From JBBEAM01 sp942491105 (GTDB lineage: Bacteria > Pseudomonadota > Alphaproteobacteria > Kiloniellales > DSM-21159): a stretch of 64,000 bases of DNA. The DNA is taken from contig CALNZX010000003.1 in the NCBI GenBank assembly GCA_942491105.1, positions 1 through 64,000 on the forward strand. The letters are read 5' to 3'. Shown here in pieces: positions 16,557 to 25,232 of the stretch (within the stretch, counting starts at the first letter, position 1; every line of letters starts with the position of its first letter). The position numbers and the translations under genes are program-made. The notes beneath the pieces are model-generated. The model ran no database searches. It was given only the letters and a program-made list of their open reading frames with translations, and was not told the DNA's origin.

Positions 16557-16940
16557 ATGCCTAGAAAAGTTATCCGCGCCATCGCAGTGACACTGCTGTC
16601 CGCCTTCCTGCTCTCGGCCGCCGGAGCCAGCGGGCCCGCCGGGGCCGCCGAGACCGCGCTCAACGATCAGGAACTGCGGGCGCTCAAGACCATCGCGCGG
16701 GTCGCCGCCCACGCCCGCAACTGCGGCAACCCCCAGGCCGAGTCCGCCTTCGACCGGCTGTTCGCCCGCTATTCGCTCTATAACCAGCGCAAGGAAAGCG
16801 CCTATCGCGGCCTGGCGGGCAGCGATAGCGACCAGGATATCTGCACCAGGATCGGCAAGATGCTGCCGCAGGTCCTGCTCTGGGGCCGCGGCTGGCGCGC
16901 CTACCGCGAAAGCGTGGGAGATCCGGCGCTGCAGCCCTAA
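16557..16940 (+). CDS. Small secreted protein
   Basis: A 127-residue exported protein. The signal peptide is clear (IRAIAVTLLSAFLLSAAGA..AGAAE). The mature part is helical with two Cys (ARNCGNPQ and DICTRIG) that could form a disulfide, and a Trp/Arg-rich end. No family recognised. It converges with the ion-channel gene 33 bases away. Confidence 0.65.
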   Translation: MPRKVIRAIAVTLLSAFLLSAAGASGPAGAAETALNDQELRALKTIARVAAHARNCGNPQAESAFDRLFARYSLYNQRKESAYRGLAGSDSDQDICTRIGKMLPQVLLWGRGWRAYRESVGDPALQP

Positions 16941-16973
16941 CGCGGCGCCCTAATGAAAAACCGATACCCGCGC

Positions 16974-17768
16974 CTAGGGCAGCGGATCCTCGCCGTCCCG
17001 CTCCGCATCCTTGCGTTTGCGGCGCTCGCGGTACTGGTCGAGGAAGGCGGCGGCGAGGATGCCGCTGGGCAGGGCGACGGTACCCAGGCCGATCACCGCG
17101 ACAATGCCGGCGGCAATGCGGCCCGCGATGGAGACCGGATAGACATCCCCGTAGCCCACGGTGGTCAGGGTGATGACGCTCCACCACATGGCGCGTGGAA
17201 TGCTGCCGAACCAGTCCGGCTGGGCCTCCTGCTCCGCGAAGTAGAGGGCGACCGAGGCTAGGTACCAGAGGATCACCGACAGGCCGAAGGCGACCAGCAG
17301 CTCCCGGTAACAGGCGCGCAGCGAGGCCGCGACCAGGGAGAATCCCGAGAAGTAGCGCGCCATCTTGAACAGCCGGAAGACCCGCAGGGAGCGCAGCCAG
17401 CCCGGCGAGCCGAGACCGAAAATCAGGAAGATCAACTCCGGCGCGAAAGCCAGGAAATCCACCGCCAGCAGGAACCAGCGGTCCTTGATGTAGAGGATCA
17501 GGCCCGGACGCCCGGCGAAACGTTTTTCGATGCCGGCGGTCCACAGCCGCAGCGCGAACTCCGCCCCGAAGACCAGTAGGATAGCGATGTTGAACCAGCG
17601 CAGGAAAGCGGTGTCGGCGCCTGCGAAGCGGCGCTCGGTCTCGAAGGTGTAGGTCGCCAGGCTGAACAGGATCAGCCCGACCAGCAGCCAGTTGATCAGG
17701 GAGAGGCGCCGCTTGCCCGGCAGGTCGGTGGCGAGCTGCGCGTGGAGACGCTGCCGCAGGGATTTCAT
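16974..17768 (-). CDS. Voltage-gated-type potassium channel
   Basis: A 264-residue six-helix channel subunit of the KvAP kind. A voltage-sensor-like S4 is visible (GWLRSLRVFRLFKMARY, regularly spaced Arg/Lys), then S5, the pore helix and the selectivity filter TLTTVGYGD, then S6 (IVAVIGLGTVALPSGILAAAF) and a basic C terminus. The length fits a tetrameric Kv-type channel without a regulatory domain. A second, different channel is coded at 21730. Confidence 0.9.
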   Translation of the reverse strand: MKSLRQRLHAQLATDLPGKRRLSLINWLLVGLILFSLATYTFETERRFAGADTAFLRWFNIAILLVFGAEFALRLWTAGIEKRFAGRPGLILYIKDRWFLLAVDFLAFAPELIFLIFGLGSPGWLRSLRVFRLFKMARYFSGFSLVAASLRACYRELLVAFGLSVILWYLASVALYFAEQEAQPDWFGSIPRAMWWSVITLTTVGYGDVYPVSIAGRIAAGIVAVIGLGTVALPSGILAAAFLDQYRERRKRKDAERDGEDPLP

Positions 17769-17793
17769 CGCGCGCGTCCGGCGCGGCGCGGCG

Positions 17794-18300
17794 CTATTCC
17801 AGCACCACCTGATAGGCGAAGTCGTCGCCGTTGGTGAAGGTGATCAGCTCGAAGCCCAGCATCTTGGCGAGATCGAAAAAGGTGAACCAGGTTTCCACGC
17901 CATGCTGCTCGAAAATCGGCAGGGTGCGCGCCACCGCCGTCATCATGGCGAAGAAGGCGCGCGCCCGGTACAGGGTGTCGATGTAGCCGTCCTCCAGAAC
18001 CACGACGATCATCTTCTGCGCCTCGTCGCCCTTGGCGAAGATCGCGACTCCGGGGCGCACGGGCTTGCTGAGCTGGGCATTGGTCATGCCGGTGATGAAG
18101 CCGACGCGCAGCGTGCGATTCGCCTCGGGCAGGGTCTCGGCGCGGGGGCCGTAGCGCTCGACCACCTCCGGCTCCGGGTAGTAGTAGCCGCTGTGCTTGC
18201 CGTCGATGTCCGTTTCTGCGGCGGCAAAGCCGCTCAGGGGCGCCGCCAGAAACAGCGCCATCCATACCGCCAAGCCCATCGTCCGTACCGCTACCCGCAT
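17794..18300 (-). CDS. Conserved periplasmic protein of unknown function
   Basis: A 168-residue exported protein (signal MRVAVRTMGLAVWMALFLAAPLSGFAA trimmed near AAAE). The mature part shows SGYYYPEPEVVERYGPRAETL, then an alpha/beta pattern LRVGFITGMTN, VAIFAKGDEAQKMIVVVLEDG and TWFTFFDLAKMLGFELITFTNG. I believe I have seen similar alphaproteobacterial proteins, but I cannot name a function. Two ATGs are possible, at 18306 and 18300; the second has the better spacing to AGGA. It lies 25 bases upstream of the channel gene on the same strand. Confidence 0.65.
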   Translation of the reverse strand: MRVAVRTMGLAVWMALFLAAPLSGFAAAETDIDGKHSGYYYPEPEVVERYGPRAETLPEANRTLRVGFITGMTNAQLSKPVRPGVAIFAKGDEAQKMIVVVLEDGYIDTLYRARAFFAMMTAVARTLPIFEQHGVETWFTFFDLAKMLGFELITFTNGDDFAYQVVLE

Positions 18301-18423
18301 CGTCATTCCTTCCCAGCCGACTGTTCCGGCCAGAATCGCCTAACGCAGAGCGCTTGACAAGCGAGCGCGCGAAAATGCGCTATAGCGGCGATCCATAGAC
18401 GCCAACAGCCGCCGAGCAGAGTC

Positions 18424-19191
18424 ATGACCTCACCCGCCATCGCCTTCATCGCCTCCGACGGCGAGGAAGCGCAGCAGGCCCTTGCCAGCCTGAGCGCGCG
18501 CTATGGCCAGGTCGCGCCGGAGGCCGCCGAGGTGATCGTCGCCCTGGGCGGCGACGGCCTGATGCTCGAGGTGCTGCACGACAACATGGACCGCGGCGTG
18601 CCGATCTACGGCATGAACCGCGGCACCATCGGCTTCCTGATGAACGAATACTCCGAGGAGGCGCTGCCGCAGCGCCTGGCCAAGGCCCAGGCGGCCTTGC
18701 TCAAGCCGCTGGAGATGCAGGCGGAAACGGTCGCCGGGGAGCAGATCACGGCGCTGGCGATCAACGAGGTCTCGCTGTTCCGCGAAAGCCGCCAGGCGGC
18801 CAAGCTGGAAATCAGCGTCGACGGTATCACCCGGATGCCGGAATTGGTCTGCGACGGCGTGATGGTGGCGACCCCCGCCGGCAGCACCGCCTACAACCTC
18901 TCTGCGCATGGCCCGATCGTGCCGATCGGCGCGCCCCTGCTGGCCTTGACGCCGATTTCCGCGTTCCGGCCGCGGCGCTGGCGCGGCGCCCTGCTGCCGC
19001 ACGGCGCGCGGGTCGGCATCGAGGTGCTCAACCCGGCAAAGCGCCCGGTCAGCGCCACCGCCGACTTCACCGAGGTGCGCGACGTGCGCCGGGTCGAAAT
19101 CCGCGAAAGATCCGATACCGCCTTGAAACTGCTATTCGATCCGGAGCACAACCTGGAAGAACGGATCCTGATCGAGCAGTTCATGCCCTAG
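18424..19191 (+). CDS. nadK: NAD kinase
   Basis: A 255-residue NAD kinase that makes NADP from NAD and ATP. The family signature VALGGDGLMLEVLH (GGDG motif) is near residue 40, the NE/D motif region is ALAINEVSLFRES, and the substrate pocket TPAGSTAYNLSAHGPIVP is intact. Length is slightly short, as usual for alphaproteobacterial members. It starts ATG at 18424 and is monocistronic by the strand pattern around it. Confidence 0.95.
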   Translation: MTSPAIAFIASDGEEAQQALASLSARYGQVAPEAAEVIVALGGDGLMLEVLHDNMDRGVPIYGMNRGTIGFLMNEYSEEALPQRLAKAQAALLKPLEMQAETVAGEQITALAINEVSLFRESRQAAKLEISVDGITRMPELVCDGVMVATPAGSTAYNLSAHGPIVPIGAPLLALTPISAFRPRRWRGALLPHGARVGIEVLNPAKRPVSATADFTEVRDVRRVEIRERSDTALKLLFDPEHNLEERILIEQFMP

Positions 19192-19373
19192 GCCCCGGCC
19201 CGCGGGGCTTGCCCCGTCGGCCGCTCGAAAACCGCTATCCGGCCTGACGCCGCGTTCCAGGGCTAACGAAGCGGTAATCATTCTCAGCTATCAAATCTAG
19301 GCGTTTGAACTTCAAATACAGCCCTCGCGTGTGCCCCGTCAGCGCAGCGGCGGCCCAAGGCAGCCAAGTCAGG

Positions 19374-19955
19374 ATGAGTTTCCTCGTTAATTTGCAGAGC
19401 TTGCGCGTACTTGGCACCACGGTGCCGGGTCTGCCGCGCGCGGGCGTGGAGACCAAGCGCTCCCAACGGCTCGATTTCGAGGACGCCCTGGAACTGGGCG
19501 ATTTCCGCCCGGTTCATGAGCGCCTGCAGGCCTGCTCGCGTCGCGGCGTGATCGATTGGAAACGCTTCGACATCACCGAGTTCGGCGCCTACATGCCTTC
19601 GATGGCGACCTTCAAGCGGGTCGAAACGGCGGAGGGGGAGATCGACTTCGTCTACGGCTACTCCGGGGAGAACATCAACCGCGTCGCCAAGCGGCCGCTG
19701 CGCGGGCTGAGCCTGCGCGAGGTGCTGACAGGCCCCAGCCGCGCGGAAATCCTGGCCGAGTACACCGAGACGCTCGCCGGGGAGACGCCGAGCGCCAGCA
19801 CCGGATCGGTCGATATCTCGGACATGTACTGGGTCCGCTATCTGCGCTTTATCTACCCGGTGCTGCGCAACGGCGAGGTCGGCCACCTGCTCATCTTCAT
19901 GCTGTTCGCCTCACGCAGCGACGCCACGACGCACTTCGCCAAGACACCGCTCTGA
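19374..19955 (+). CDS. PAS_5 (DUF1457) domain protein
   Basis: A 193-residue member of the same family as the protein at 6482. The core is WKRFDITEFGAYMPSMATF, FVYGYSGENINRVAKRPLRG and the last strand YLRFIYPVLRNGEVGHLLIF. There is no output domain. ATG 19374 is used; an upstream TTG at 19305 would add 23 residues without homology. Ligand unknown. Confidence 0.75.
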   Translation: MSFLVNLQSLRVLGTTVPGLPRAGVETKRSQRLDFEDALELGDFRPVHERLQACSRRGVIDWKRFDITEFGAYMPSMATFKRVETAEGEIDFVYGYSGENINRVAKRPLRGLSLREVLTGPSRAEILAEYTETLAGETPSASTGSVDISDMYWVRYLRFIYPVLRNGEVGHLLIFMLFASRSDATTHFAKTPL

Positions 19956-20043
19956 CGCAGGCGCCAATCCGCCAGAACTTGCCAGCCGCGCCGCGCCGGA
20001 CTTAGGCTCATCCTAGCTAGACATCCTACGGGGAGGTCAGGGC

Positions 20044-21099
20044 ATGGCACTGCAGTGGAATCACCGTCTGGTCAAGGCCAGCCAAGCCTGGGCCAGAATG
20101 CCGCACAAAGCCGCAGGCGGCATCGACTGGTCCGATGTCACCCTTGCCCACCTCGATACCGGCTACAGCGAGCATCCCTGTTTCAATCCCTGGAGCAACG
20201 GCCAGAGCCCGGTCATTGTCACCGCCAAGGGCCGGTCCTACGCACCACCGCTGAATGGCGGCGGCAGGGACCCCTTCCGCAGCACCGGCATCCAACCGAC
20301 GGGCCATGGCACCAAGACCTGCAGCGTCATCGCGGGAGCGGATGGAACGGCCTTTACCGGCATCGCGCCGGGTCTGCCGGTCATTCCGTTGCGCGTCACC
20401 GACAGCAGCCTGGTGACCGAGCGCGTGGCCAAGGCGATCGGCCGGGCGCTGCGCGACATCACGGATCGCAAGCTGGCGCCGGTGGTTTCCATCTCCCTCG
20501 GCTATCCCCTGCTCGGCGGCCCGGAAATGGGCCGCGCGGTCGACCATGCCTACGAGCATGGCGTCATCATCGTCGCCGCGGCCGGGCAGGTTATCGACCG
20601 CATGACCTATCCGGGGAAACACCTGCGCACCATCGGCGTCGGCGGCATTACCCGCTATCGCTCGGCGGGGCAGTGGAAACACCGCATCTATGCCGTCTAC
20701 GACAGCTACAGCCGGGTCGATTGCTGGGCGCCCGCCGAGAAGGTCGGCCGCGCCAGCCCCTATCCGGACTATAGCGGCGTCAGCGATCCCGGCGACCTCT
20801 ACGGCGAGGGGGACGGCACCAGCTACGCAACCGCCCATGTCGCGGCGGCGGCCGCCCTGTGGTGCCGCTACCACGGGCTCGCGGCCTTGCGTCAGCGCTA
20901 TGCCCGGGGATGGGACCTGGTCGAGGCGTTCCGGCAATGCCTGTTTAAAAGCGAGCAGGCCTTTCGCATGCCCGCCGGAAAGCAGCCGCAGGGCAGCCGC
21001 GGCAAGGTGCTGAACATCGACAAGCTGCTGCAGTCCGCCCTGCCCGACCCCGCGGATCTCCGGAAGGAGGCGGATCTCGCCGCCGACGACCGGATGTAG
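20044..21099 (+). CDS. Subtilisin-like S8 serine protease, no signal peptide
   Basis: A 351-residue S8 peptidase with the triad Asp38 (LAHLDTGYSEH), His88 (PTGHGTKT) and Ser260 (DGTSYATAHVAA). There is no signal sequence or propeptide, so it may act in the cytoplasm or leave by another route. The oxyanion-hole residue, normally Asn in an AAGN-like motif, reads Gln here (VAAAGQ, about residue 179). The C-terminal 75 residues are outside the catalytic core. Ribosome site GGGGAGG precedes the ATG. Substrate unknown. Confidence 0.85.
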   Translation: MALQWNHRLVKASQAWARMPHKAAGGIDWSDVTLAHLDTGYSEHPCFNPWSNGQSPVIVTAKGRSYAPPLNGGGRDPFRSTGIQPTGHGTKTCSVIAGADGTAFTGIAPGLPVIPLRVTDSSLVTERVAKAIGRALRDITDRKLAPVVSISLGYPLLGGPEMGRAVDHAYEHGVIIVAAAGQVIDRMTYPGKHLRTIGVGGITRYRSAGQWKHRIYAVYDSYSRVDCWAPAEKVGRASPYPDYSGVSDPGDLYGEGDGTSYATAHVAAAAALWCRYHGLAALRQRYARGWDLVEAFRQCLFKSEQAFRMPAGKQPQGSRGKVLNIDKLLQSALPDPADLRKEADLAADDRM

Positions 21100-21110
21100 C
21101 GCCGGAAGCG

Positions 21111-21599
21111 CTACTCGGCCGCCTTGCTGGCGCGCCGTGATGGCATCTCGCCGCGAATCACATAGGCCAGGGCCTGCACCACCTGCTCCGGTTCGCGCGC
21201 CACGGCCAGCGCGGCGGCATCGACTTCCTTGAGGGCATGGTCGTGCTCCTCCGGGTGCAGGGTGATATAGGGCGTGCCCAGCGCGGCGGCGGTGCCGGCG
21301 TCGAAGGCGGCGTTCCACTGCTTGTACTTCTCGCCGAAGCGCACCACGACGATGTCGGCCTGGCCGATCAGGGTGGAGGTGCGGATGGCATTGAGCTGAG
21401 CGCCCTTGCGGTCGTGCCAGAACTTGCTGTCCTCGGCACCGAAGATGGCGACGCCGCAGTCGTCGGAGTCCTCGTGAACGGTCACCGGCGCCGAAAGCTC
21501 GACCGGCAGATCGGCCGCCGCGATGCCCTCGGCGATCCGCTCGCGCCAGTCGCTGTGGATCTCGCCGGAAAGGTACACCTGCCAGATACGCTCGCTCAT
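21111..21599 (-). CDS. YtoQ family protein
   Basis: A 162-residue protein of the YtoQ type: WQVYLSGEIHSDWRERIAEG at the start, FGAEDSKFWHDRKGAQLNAIRT in the centre and DIVVVRFGEKYKQWNAAFDAG. The fold resembles nucleoside 2-deoxyribosyltransferase-like proteins; the biochemical role is not firmly known to me. ATG 21599 follows a strong GAGGAGA ribosome site. It converges with the subtilase gene. Confidence 0.85.
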   Translation of the reverse strand: MSERIWQVYLSGEIHSDWRERIAEGIAAADLPVELSAPVTVHEDSDDCGVAIFGAEDSKFWHDRKGAQLNAIRTSTLIGQADIVVVRFGEKYKQWNAAFDAGTAAALGTPYITLHPEEHDHALKEVDAAALAVAREPEQVVQALAYVIRGEMPSRRASKAAE

Positions 21600-21729
21600 C
21601 GTTCTCTCCTCATTCTGAAAGTTTGGACGAGTCCTAGGGGAGCGGACGCGCAAGGCCAAGCATCTTTCGGGAAAAGGACCCTTTAGCGCCCACCCGTTTT
21701 CCCGCCTCGCCTTCCAGTCGCCTTAGCTT

Positions 21730-22506
21730 TCACCCCTCACCCTCGTTCGCGATCTTGATGGTCTCGCCGCAGTGCTTGCAGTGGACGGCATCGGGTTCGT
21801 GGCGGTTGAGGCCGCACTCGGGGCAGGTGTGCTTGACCTTTTGCGGGCGGAAAATGGTCTGGACCAGGCGCAGGAACAGGGCCACCCCGACCACCATGAT
21901 GAAGACCGAGAGCAGCCGGCCCCAGGGACCGTAGAGGATGATGTCGCCGAAGCCGGTGGTGGTCAGCGTCGCCACGGTGAAATAGAGCGCGTCGATGTAG
22001 CCCGCGATATCCGGGTTGCGGCCGAACTGCAGCACGAACACCAGGGCCGTCATCATGAAGATGAAGACCCCCAGGTTGAGCGAGCTGACGATCACTTCCT
22101 CGTTGCGCCGGAAAAAGGCCTCGCGGCGCAGGTCGCGCAGCACCTGATAGGAATGCAGCAGCCGGAGCGTGCGCAGGACGCGCAGGAAAGCGAAGTTCTG
22201 AGAGATCAGCGGCGCCAGGATCAGCGACAGGATGACCACGATATCGGCCAGGGTATAGACCTGCCGCAACAGCCGCTTCCTGTTCGGGGCGATCCACAGG
22301 CGGGCCAGGAAGTCGGCCAGGATGATCAGGCCGAGGACGAAGTCGGCGACGAGGATCCACGGCTGCGATTGCAGTGGCGCGGTGCAGATGAAAAAGACGA
22401 TGGTCGAGAGATCGAAGGCGATCAGTACATAGCGGAAAGCCGCGGCGGCCCGGCTACGCCCGTTGTAGCAGCCGTCGAGCAGCTTCTTGAGACCGGACTG
22501 GCCCAT
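21730..22506 (-). CDS. Ion channel with C-terminal zinc ribbon
   Basis: A 258-residue potassium-channel-like protein. Four N-terminal helices include an S4-like segment (FLRVLRTLRLLHSYQVL); the pore filter reads TLTTTGFGD rather than TVGYGD. After S6 (VFIMVVGVALFLRLVQ) the chain ends in a rubredoxin-like zinc ribbon, C-x2-C-x12-C-x2-C (TCPECG and CKHCGE). The ribbon is not found in the neighbour channel at 16974 and could bind a metal or a partner. ATG 22506 with GGGGGAAAG just upstream is chosen. Confidence 0.85.
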   Translation of the reverse strand: MGQSGLKKLLDGCYNGRSRAAAAFRYVLIAFDLSTIVFFICTAPLQSQPWILVADFVLGLIILADFLARLWIAPNRKRLLRQVYTLADIVVILSLILAPLISQNFAFLRVLRTLRLLHSYQVLRDLRREAFFRRNEEVIVSSLNLGVFIFMMTALVFVLQFGRNPDIAGYIDALYFTVATLTTTGFGDIILYGPWGRLLSVFIMVVGVALFLRLVQTIFRPQKVKHTCPECGLNRHEPDAVHCKHCGETIKIANEGEG

Positions 22507-22640
22507 CTTTCCCCCAGGCAAGCGAGATGCAACGGGGGCGATGGTACACGGCGCCGGGCTACGTTCCAACGTAGCGCCTGCAGGCCGCGCCGGAACCGGA
22601 GCGCGGGAGGAGGAACCGCGCTCCGGCTACCTGGCGGGAA

Positions 22641-22895
22641 TCATCCCATCCAGAAGGGCTTGCGCGCTTCCTGCGCCGCCCGATGGCGGTCGAGGCCGAT
22701 GTCGCGCAGCAGCCGCTCGTCGAGCTGGGCCAGATTGCGCCGCTGGTCCCAGCGGTCGTACCAGGTGGCGAACAGGCCGAGCCCCGCGAAGAACAGCGCG
22801 GGCAGCGCCGAGAAACCGCCGGAAAAGCTGGAGGAAGACTGGCTGTTCAGGGTCGCAGCGCTGCAGCCCTGACCTTGCGTCTGTACTCTGTTCAT
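22641..22895 (-). CDS. DUF1127 domain protein
   Basis: An 84-residue protein ending in the DUF1127 motif (NLAQLDERLLRDIGLDRHRA). The Ser-rich N terminus precedes a hydrophobic stretch (ALPALFFAGLGLFATWYDRWDQRR). Small DUF1127 proteins in alphaproteobacteria have been linked to phosphate and carbon metabolism and RNA turnover. AAGGAG seven bases before ATG 22895 fixes the start. It is divergent from the LysR-type gene at 23040. Confidence 0.85.
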   Translation of the reverse strand: MNRVQTQGQGCSAATLNSQSSSSFSGGFSALPALFFAGLGLFATWYDRWDQRRNLAQLDERLLRDIGLDRHRAAQEARKPFWMG

Positions 22896-22916
22896 CACAA
22901 ATCTCCTTATCCAAAT

Positions 22917-22938
22917 GGATTGGCCGTTTGGGCAATCC
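22917..22938. promoter_or_regulatory. Dyad in the divergent DUF1127/LysR control region
   Basis: GGATTG and CAATCC form an inverted repeat 10 bases apart, with the inner bases nearly symmetric too. It sits 22 bases upstream of the DUF1127 start and about 100 bases upstream of the LysR gene, where a LysR-type operator is expected. This is a visual dyad only. Confidence 0.35.
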
Positions 22939-23039
22939 CTGTGCTTCGTTGCCTAGAACCTAAGGGTTTCGGAAAAGCTCGACAAACGACCTTATCTCGG
23001 GTTAGCCCTAGATATTCTTATCCGAACAGGGAGGGGCCG

Positions 23040-23960
23040 ATGAGCCGCCGCCTGCCGCCCTTGAACGCCCTGCGCGCCTTCGAGGCCGCCGCCCGCCACC
23101 TCTCCTTCACCAAGGCGGCGCGGGAACTCAACGTCACCCAGGCGGCAATCAGCCATCAGGTCAAAGCCCTGGAGGAGAGCCTGGGCATTGTGCTGTTCAA
23201 GCGCATGAACCGCGCCCTGCTGCTGACCGAGCCGGGGCAGGCCTACCTGCCGGCGCTGCGCGAGGCCTTCGATCTGATGGACGCCGCGACTCGCGGCCTG
23301 CAGGACCGGGGCATGGAGGGCGCGCTCAAGGTCACGGCGCTGCCGTCCTTCGCCAGCAAGTGGCTGCTGCCGCGGCTGCACCGCTTTCGCGAGCGCTATC
23401 CCGACATCGACGTGCTGGTCAGCGCCAAGGACACCCTGGTCGATTTCGCCACCGACGACGTCGACATGGGCATCCGCTATGGCATGGGCAGCTACGACGG
23501 CCTGATCTGCGATTTCCTGCTGCCGGACTCCTATGTCCCGCTGTGCAGCCCGAAGCTGCTGACCGGCGAGAATCCCCTGCGCAGGCCGAGCGACCTGCGC
23601 CACTATCCGCTGCTGCACGACGATGTCGATCCGGGCTTCGGCTGGTCGGGCTGGCTGCAGCGGGCCGGCGCCCTGGACGTCAACCCCCGGCGCGGACCCG
23701 GCTTCAGCGATTCCTCCATGGTGATCGCCGCCGCCATCGCCGGACAGGGCGTCTGCCTCGGCAGGCTGTCGCTGGCGGTCGACGATATCCGCGCCGGACG
23801 GCTGGTCATGCCCTTCGGCCCGATCATGAAGTCGAAGTACAGTAACTACGTCGTGGTGCCCAAGGCGCGGGCCGCCTGGCCCAAGGTCGCCGCCTTCCGG
23901 CAGTGGCTGCTCGAGGAGGCCGCCACCAGCGGCTTCGACGACATCACGCCGAGCCGTTGA
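23040..23960 (+). CDS. LysR-family regulator, GcvA-like
   Basis: A 306-residue regulator. The winged HTH is LSFTKAARELNVTQAAISHQVKALEESLG at residues 22-50, followed by the GcvA-type effector domain (LPSFASKWLLPRLHRFRERYPDIDV; DVDMGIRYG; PLCSPKLL). GcvA-like proteins often control a neighbouring amino-acid or metabolite gene; here the candidates are the divergent DUF1127 gene or argE downstream. Start ATG 23040 has GGGAGGGG upstream. Confidence 0.9.
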   Translation: MSRRLPPLNALRAFEAAARHLSFTKAARELNVTQAAISHQVKALEESLGIVLFKRMNRALLLTEPGQAYLPALREAFDLMDAATRGLQDRGMEGALKVTALPSFASKWLLPRLHRFRERYPDIDVLVSAKDTLVDFATDDVDMGIRYGMGSYDGLICDFLLPDSYVPLCSPKLLTGENPLRRPSDLRHYPLLHDDVDPGFGWSGWLQRAGALDVNPRRGPGFSDSSMVIAAAIAGQGVCLGRLSLAVDDIRAGRLVMPFGPIMKSKYSNYVVVPKARAAWPKVAAFRQWLLEEAATSGFDDITPSR

Positions 23961-24069
23961 GCGGCCCGCCGCGCCACCGCGAAGCGACAGGGACCGGATA
24001 ACACCTGACCCGCCGGAATTGCGGTGCTATAGCTGACCTATCCAGCCCAGACGGAGTCCTCCTGCCCCC

Positions 24070-25227
24070 ATGCCGAGCCAAGCCTCCCTCGATATGATCC
24101 AGCGGCTGATCGCCTTCGACACCACCAGCCGCAATTCCAATCTCGATTTGATTCACGATGTGCGCGACTACCTCGCGGGCCTGGGGATCGAAGCCGAACT
24201 GATCCACGACGAGGCCGGCGGCAAGGCCAACCTCTATGCCACGCTGGGGCCCAAGGACCGCGGCGGCATCGCCTTGTCGGGCCACACCGACGTGGTTCCG
24301 GTCGATGGCCAGGACTGGGACAGCGACCCCTGGCACAGCGTCGAAAAGGACGGCCGGGTTTATGGCCGCGGCAGCTGCGACATGAAATCCTTCATCGCCA
24401 TCGCCCTGGCGCAGCTGCCCCGCTTCGCCGAACGCAGCCTGACCACGCCGATCCATCTCTGCCTGTCCTACGACGAGGAAGTCGGCTGCATCGGCGTGCG
24501 CCGCCTGCTCGACCAGCTGGCGCCGCTGCCGGTCAAGCCAAGACTCTGCATCATCGGCGAGCCGACCAGCATGAAGGTGATCAACGCCCACAAGGGCAAG
24601 TTCTCGGTGCGCTGCAAGCTGCGCGGCTTCGAGTGTCATTCCTCGCTGGCGCCCAGCGGCGTCAACGCCATCAACTACGCCGCCCGGCTGATCGTGCGGC
24701 TCGAGGAAATGGCGCGGCGCAAGGCCGAAGAGGGTCCCTTCGACCCGCAGTACGACGTCGCCCACACCACGGTGCATAGCGGCGTGATCCAGGGCGGCAC
24801 GGCGCTCAACATCGTGCCCAAGGACTGCTTCTTCGATTTCGAGTTCCGCAACCTGCCGGCCGACGATCCCGAAGCCTTGTTCGAGGAACTGCGCGCCTAC
24901 GCCAAGGACGAGCTGGAGCCCGAAATGCAGGCCACCCGCGCGGGCACCGGCATTAGTTTCGAGGGGCTGTCGAGCTTCCCCGGCCTGGACACCCCCGAGG
25001 ATCACGAGGTGGTGCAGCTCGCCAAGGCGCTGACCGGCGCCAACACGACCAGCAAGGTCGCCTTCGGCACCGAGGCCGGACTGTTCGCGGAACAGGGCAT
25101 CCCGGCGGTGGTCTGCGGCCCCGGCTCGATCGAGCAGGCGCATAAGCCGAACGAGTTCGTCAGCTTGCAGCAGATCGAACTCTGCGAAGCCTTCTTCGAG
25201 CGCCTGCTGGACCGGGTCAGCGCCTGA
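24070..25227 (+). CDS. argE: Acetylornithine deacetylase
   Basis: A 385-residue M20-family metallopeptidase. The metal and catalytic sites are visible: SGHTDVVPVDG (His72, Asp74), GRGSCDMKSF and LSYDEEVGC, plus the dimerisation domain (VRCKLRGFECHSSLAPSGVNAI). ArgE removes the acetyl group of N-acetylornithine in arginine synthesis. The length and the CIIGEPTSMK block fit alphaproteobacterial ArgE. The permease gene begins five bases after its stop, so the two form an operon. Confidence 0.9.
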   Translation: MPSQASLDMIQRLIAFDTTSRNSNLDLIHDVRDYLAGLGIEAELIHDEAGGKANLYATLGPKDRGGIALSGHTDVVPVDGQDWDSDPWHSVEKDGRVYGRGSCDMKSFIAIALAQLPRFAERSLTTPIHLCLSYDEEVGCIGVRRLLDQLAPLPVKPRLCIIGEPTSMKVINAHKGKFSVRCKLRGFECHSSLAPSGVNAINYAARLIVRLEEMARRKAEEGPFDPQYDVAHTTVHSGVIQGGTALNIVPKDCFFDFEFRNLPADDPEALFEELRAYAKDELEPEMQATRAGTGISFEGLSSFPGLDTPEDHEVVQLAKALTGANTTSKVAFGTEAGLFAEQGIPAVVCGPGSIEQAHKPNEFVSLQQIELCEAFFERLLDRVSA

Positions 25228-25232
25228 GCGCA

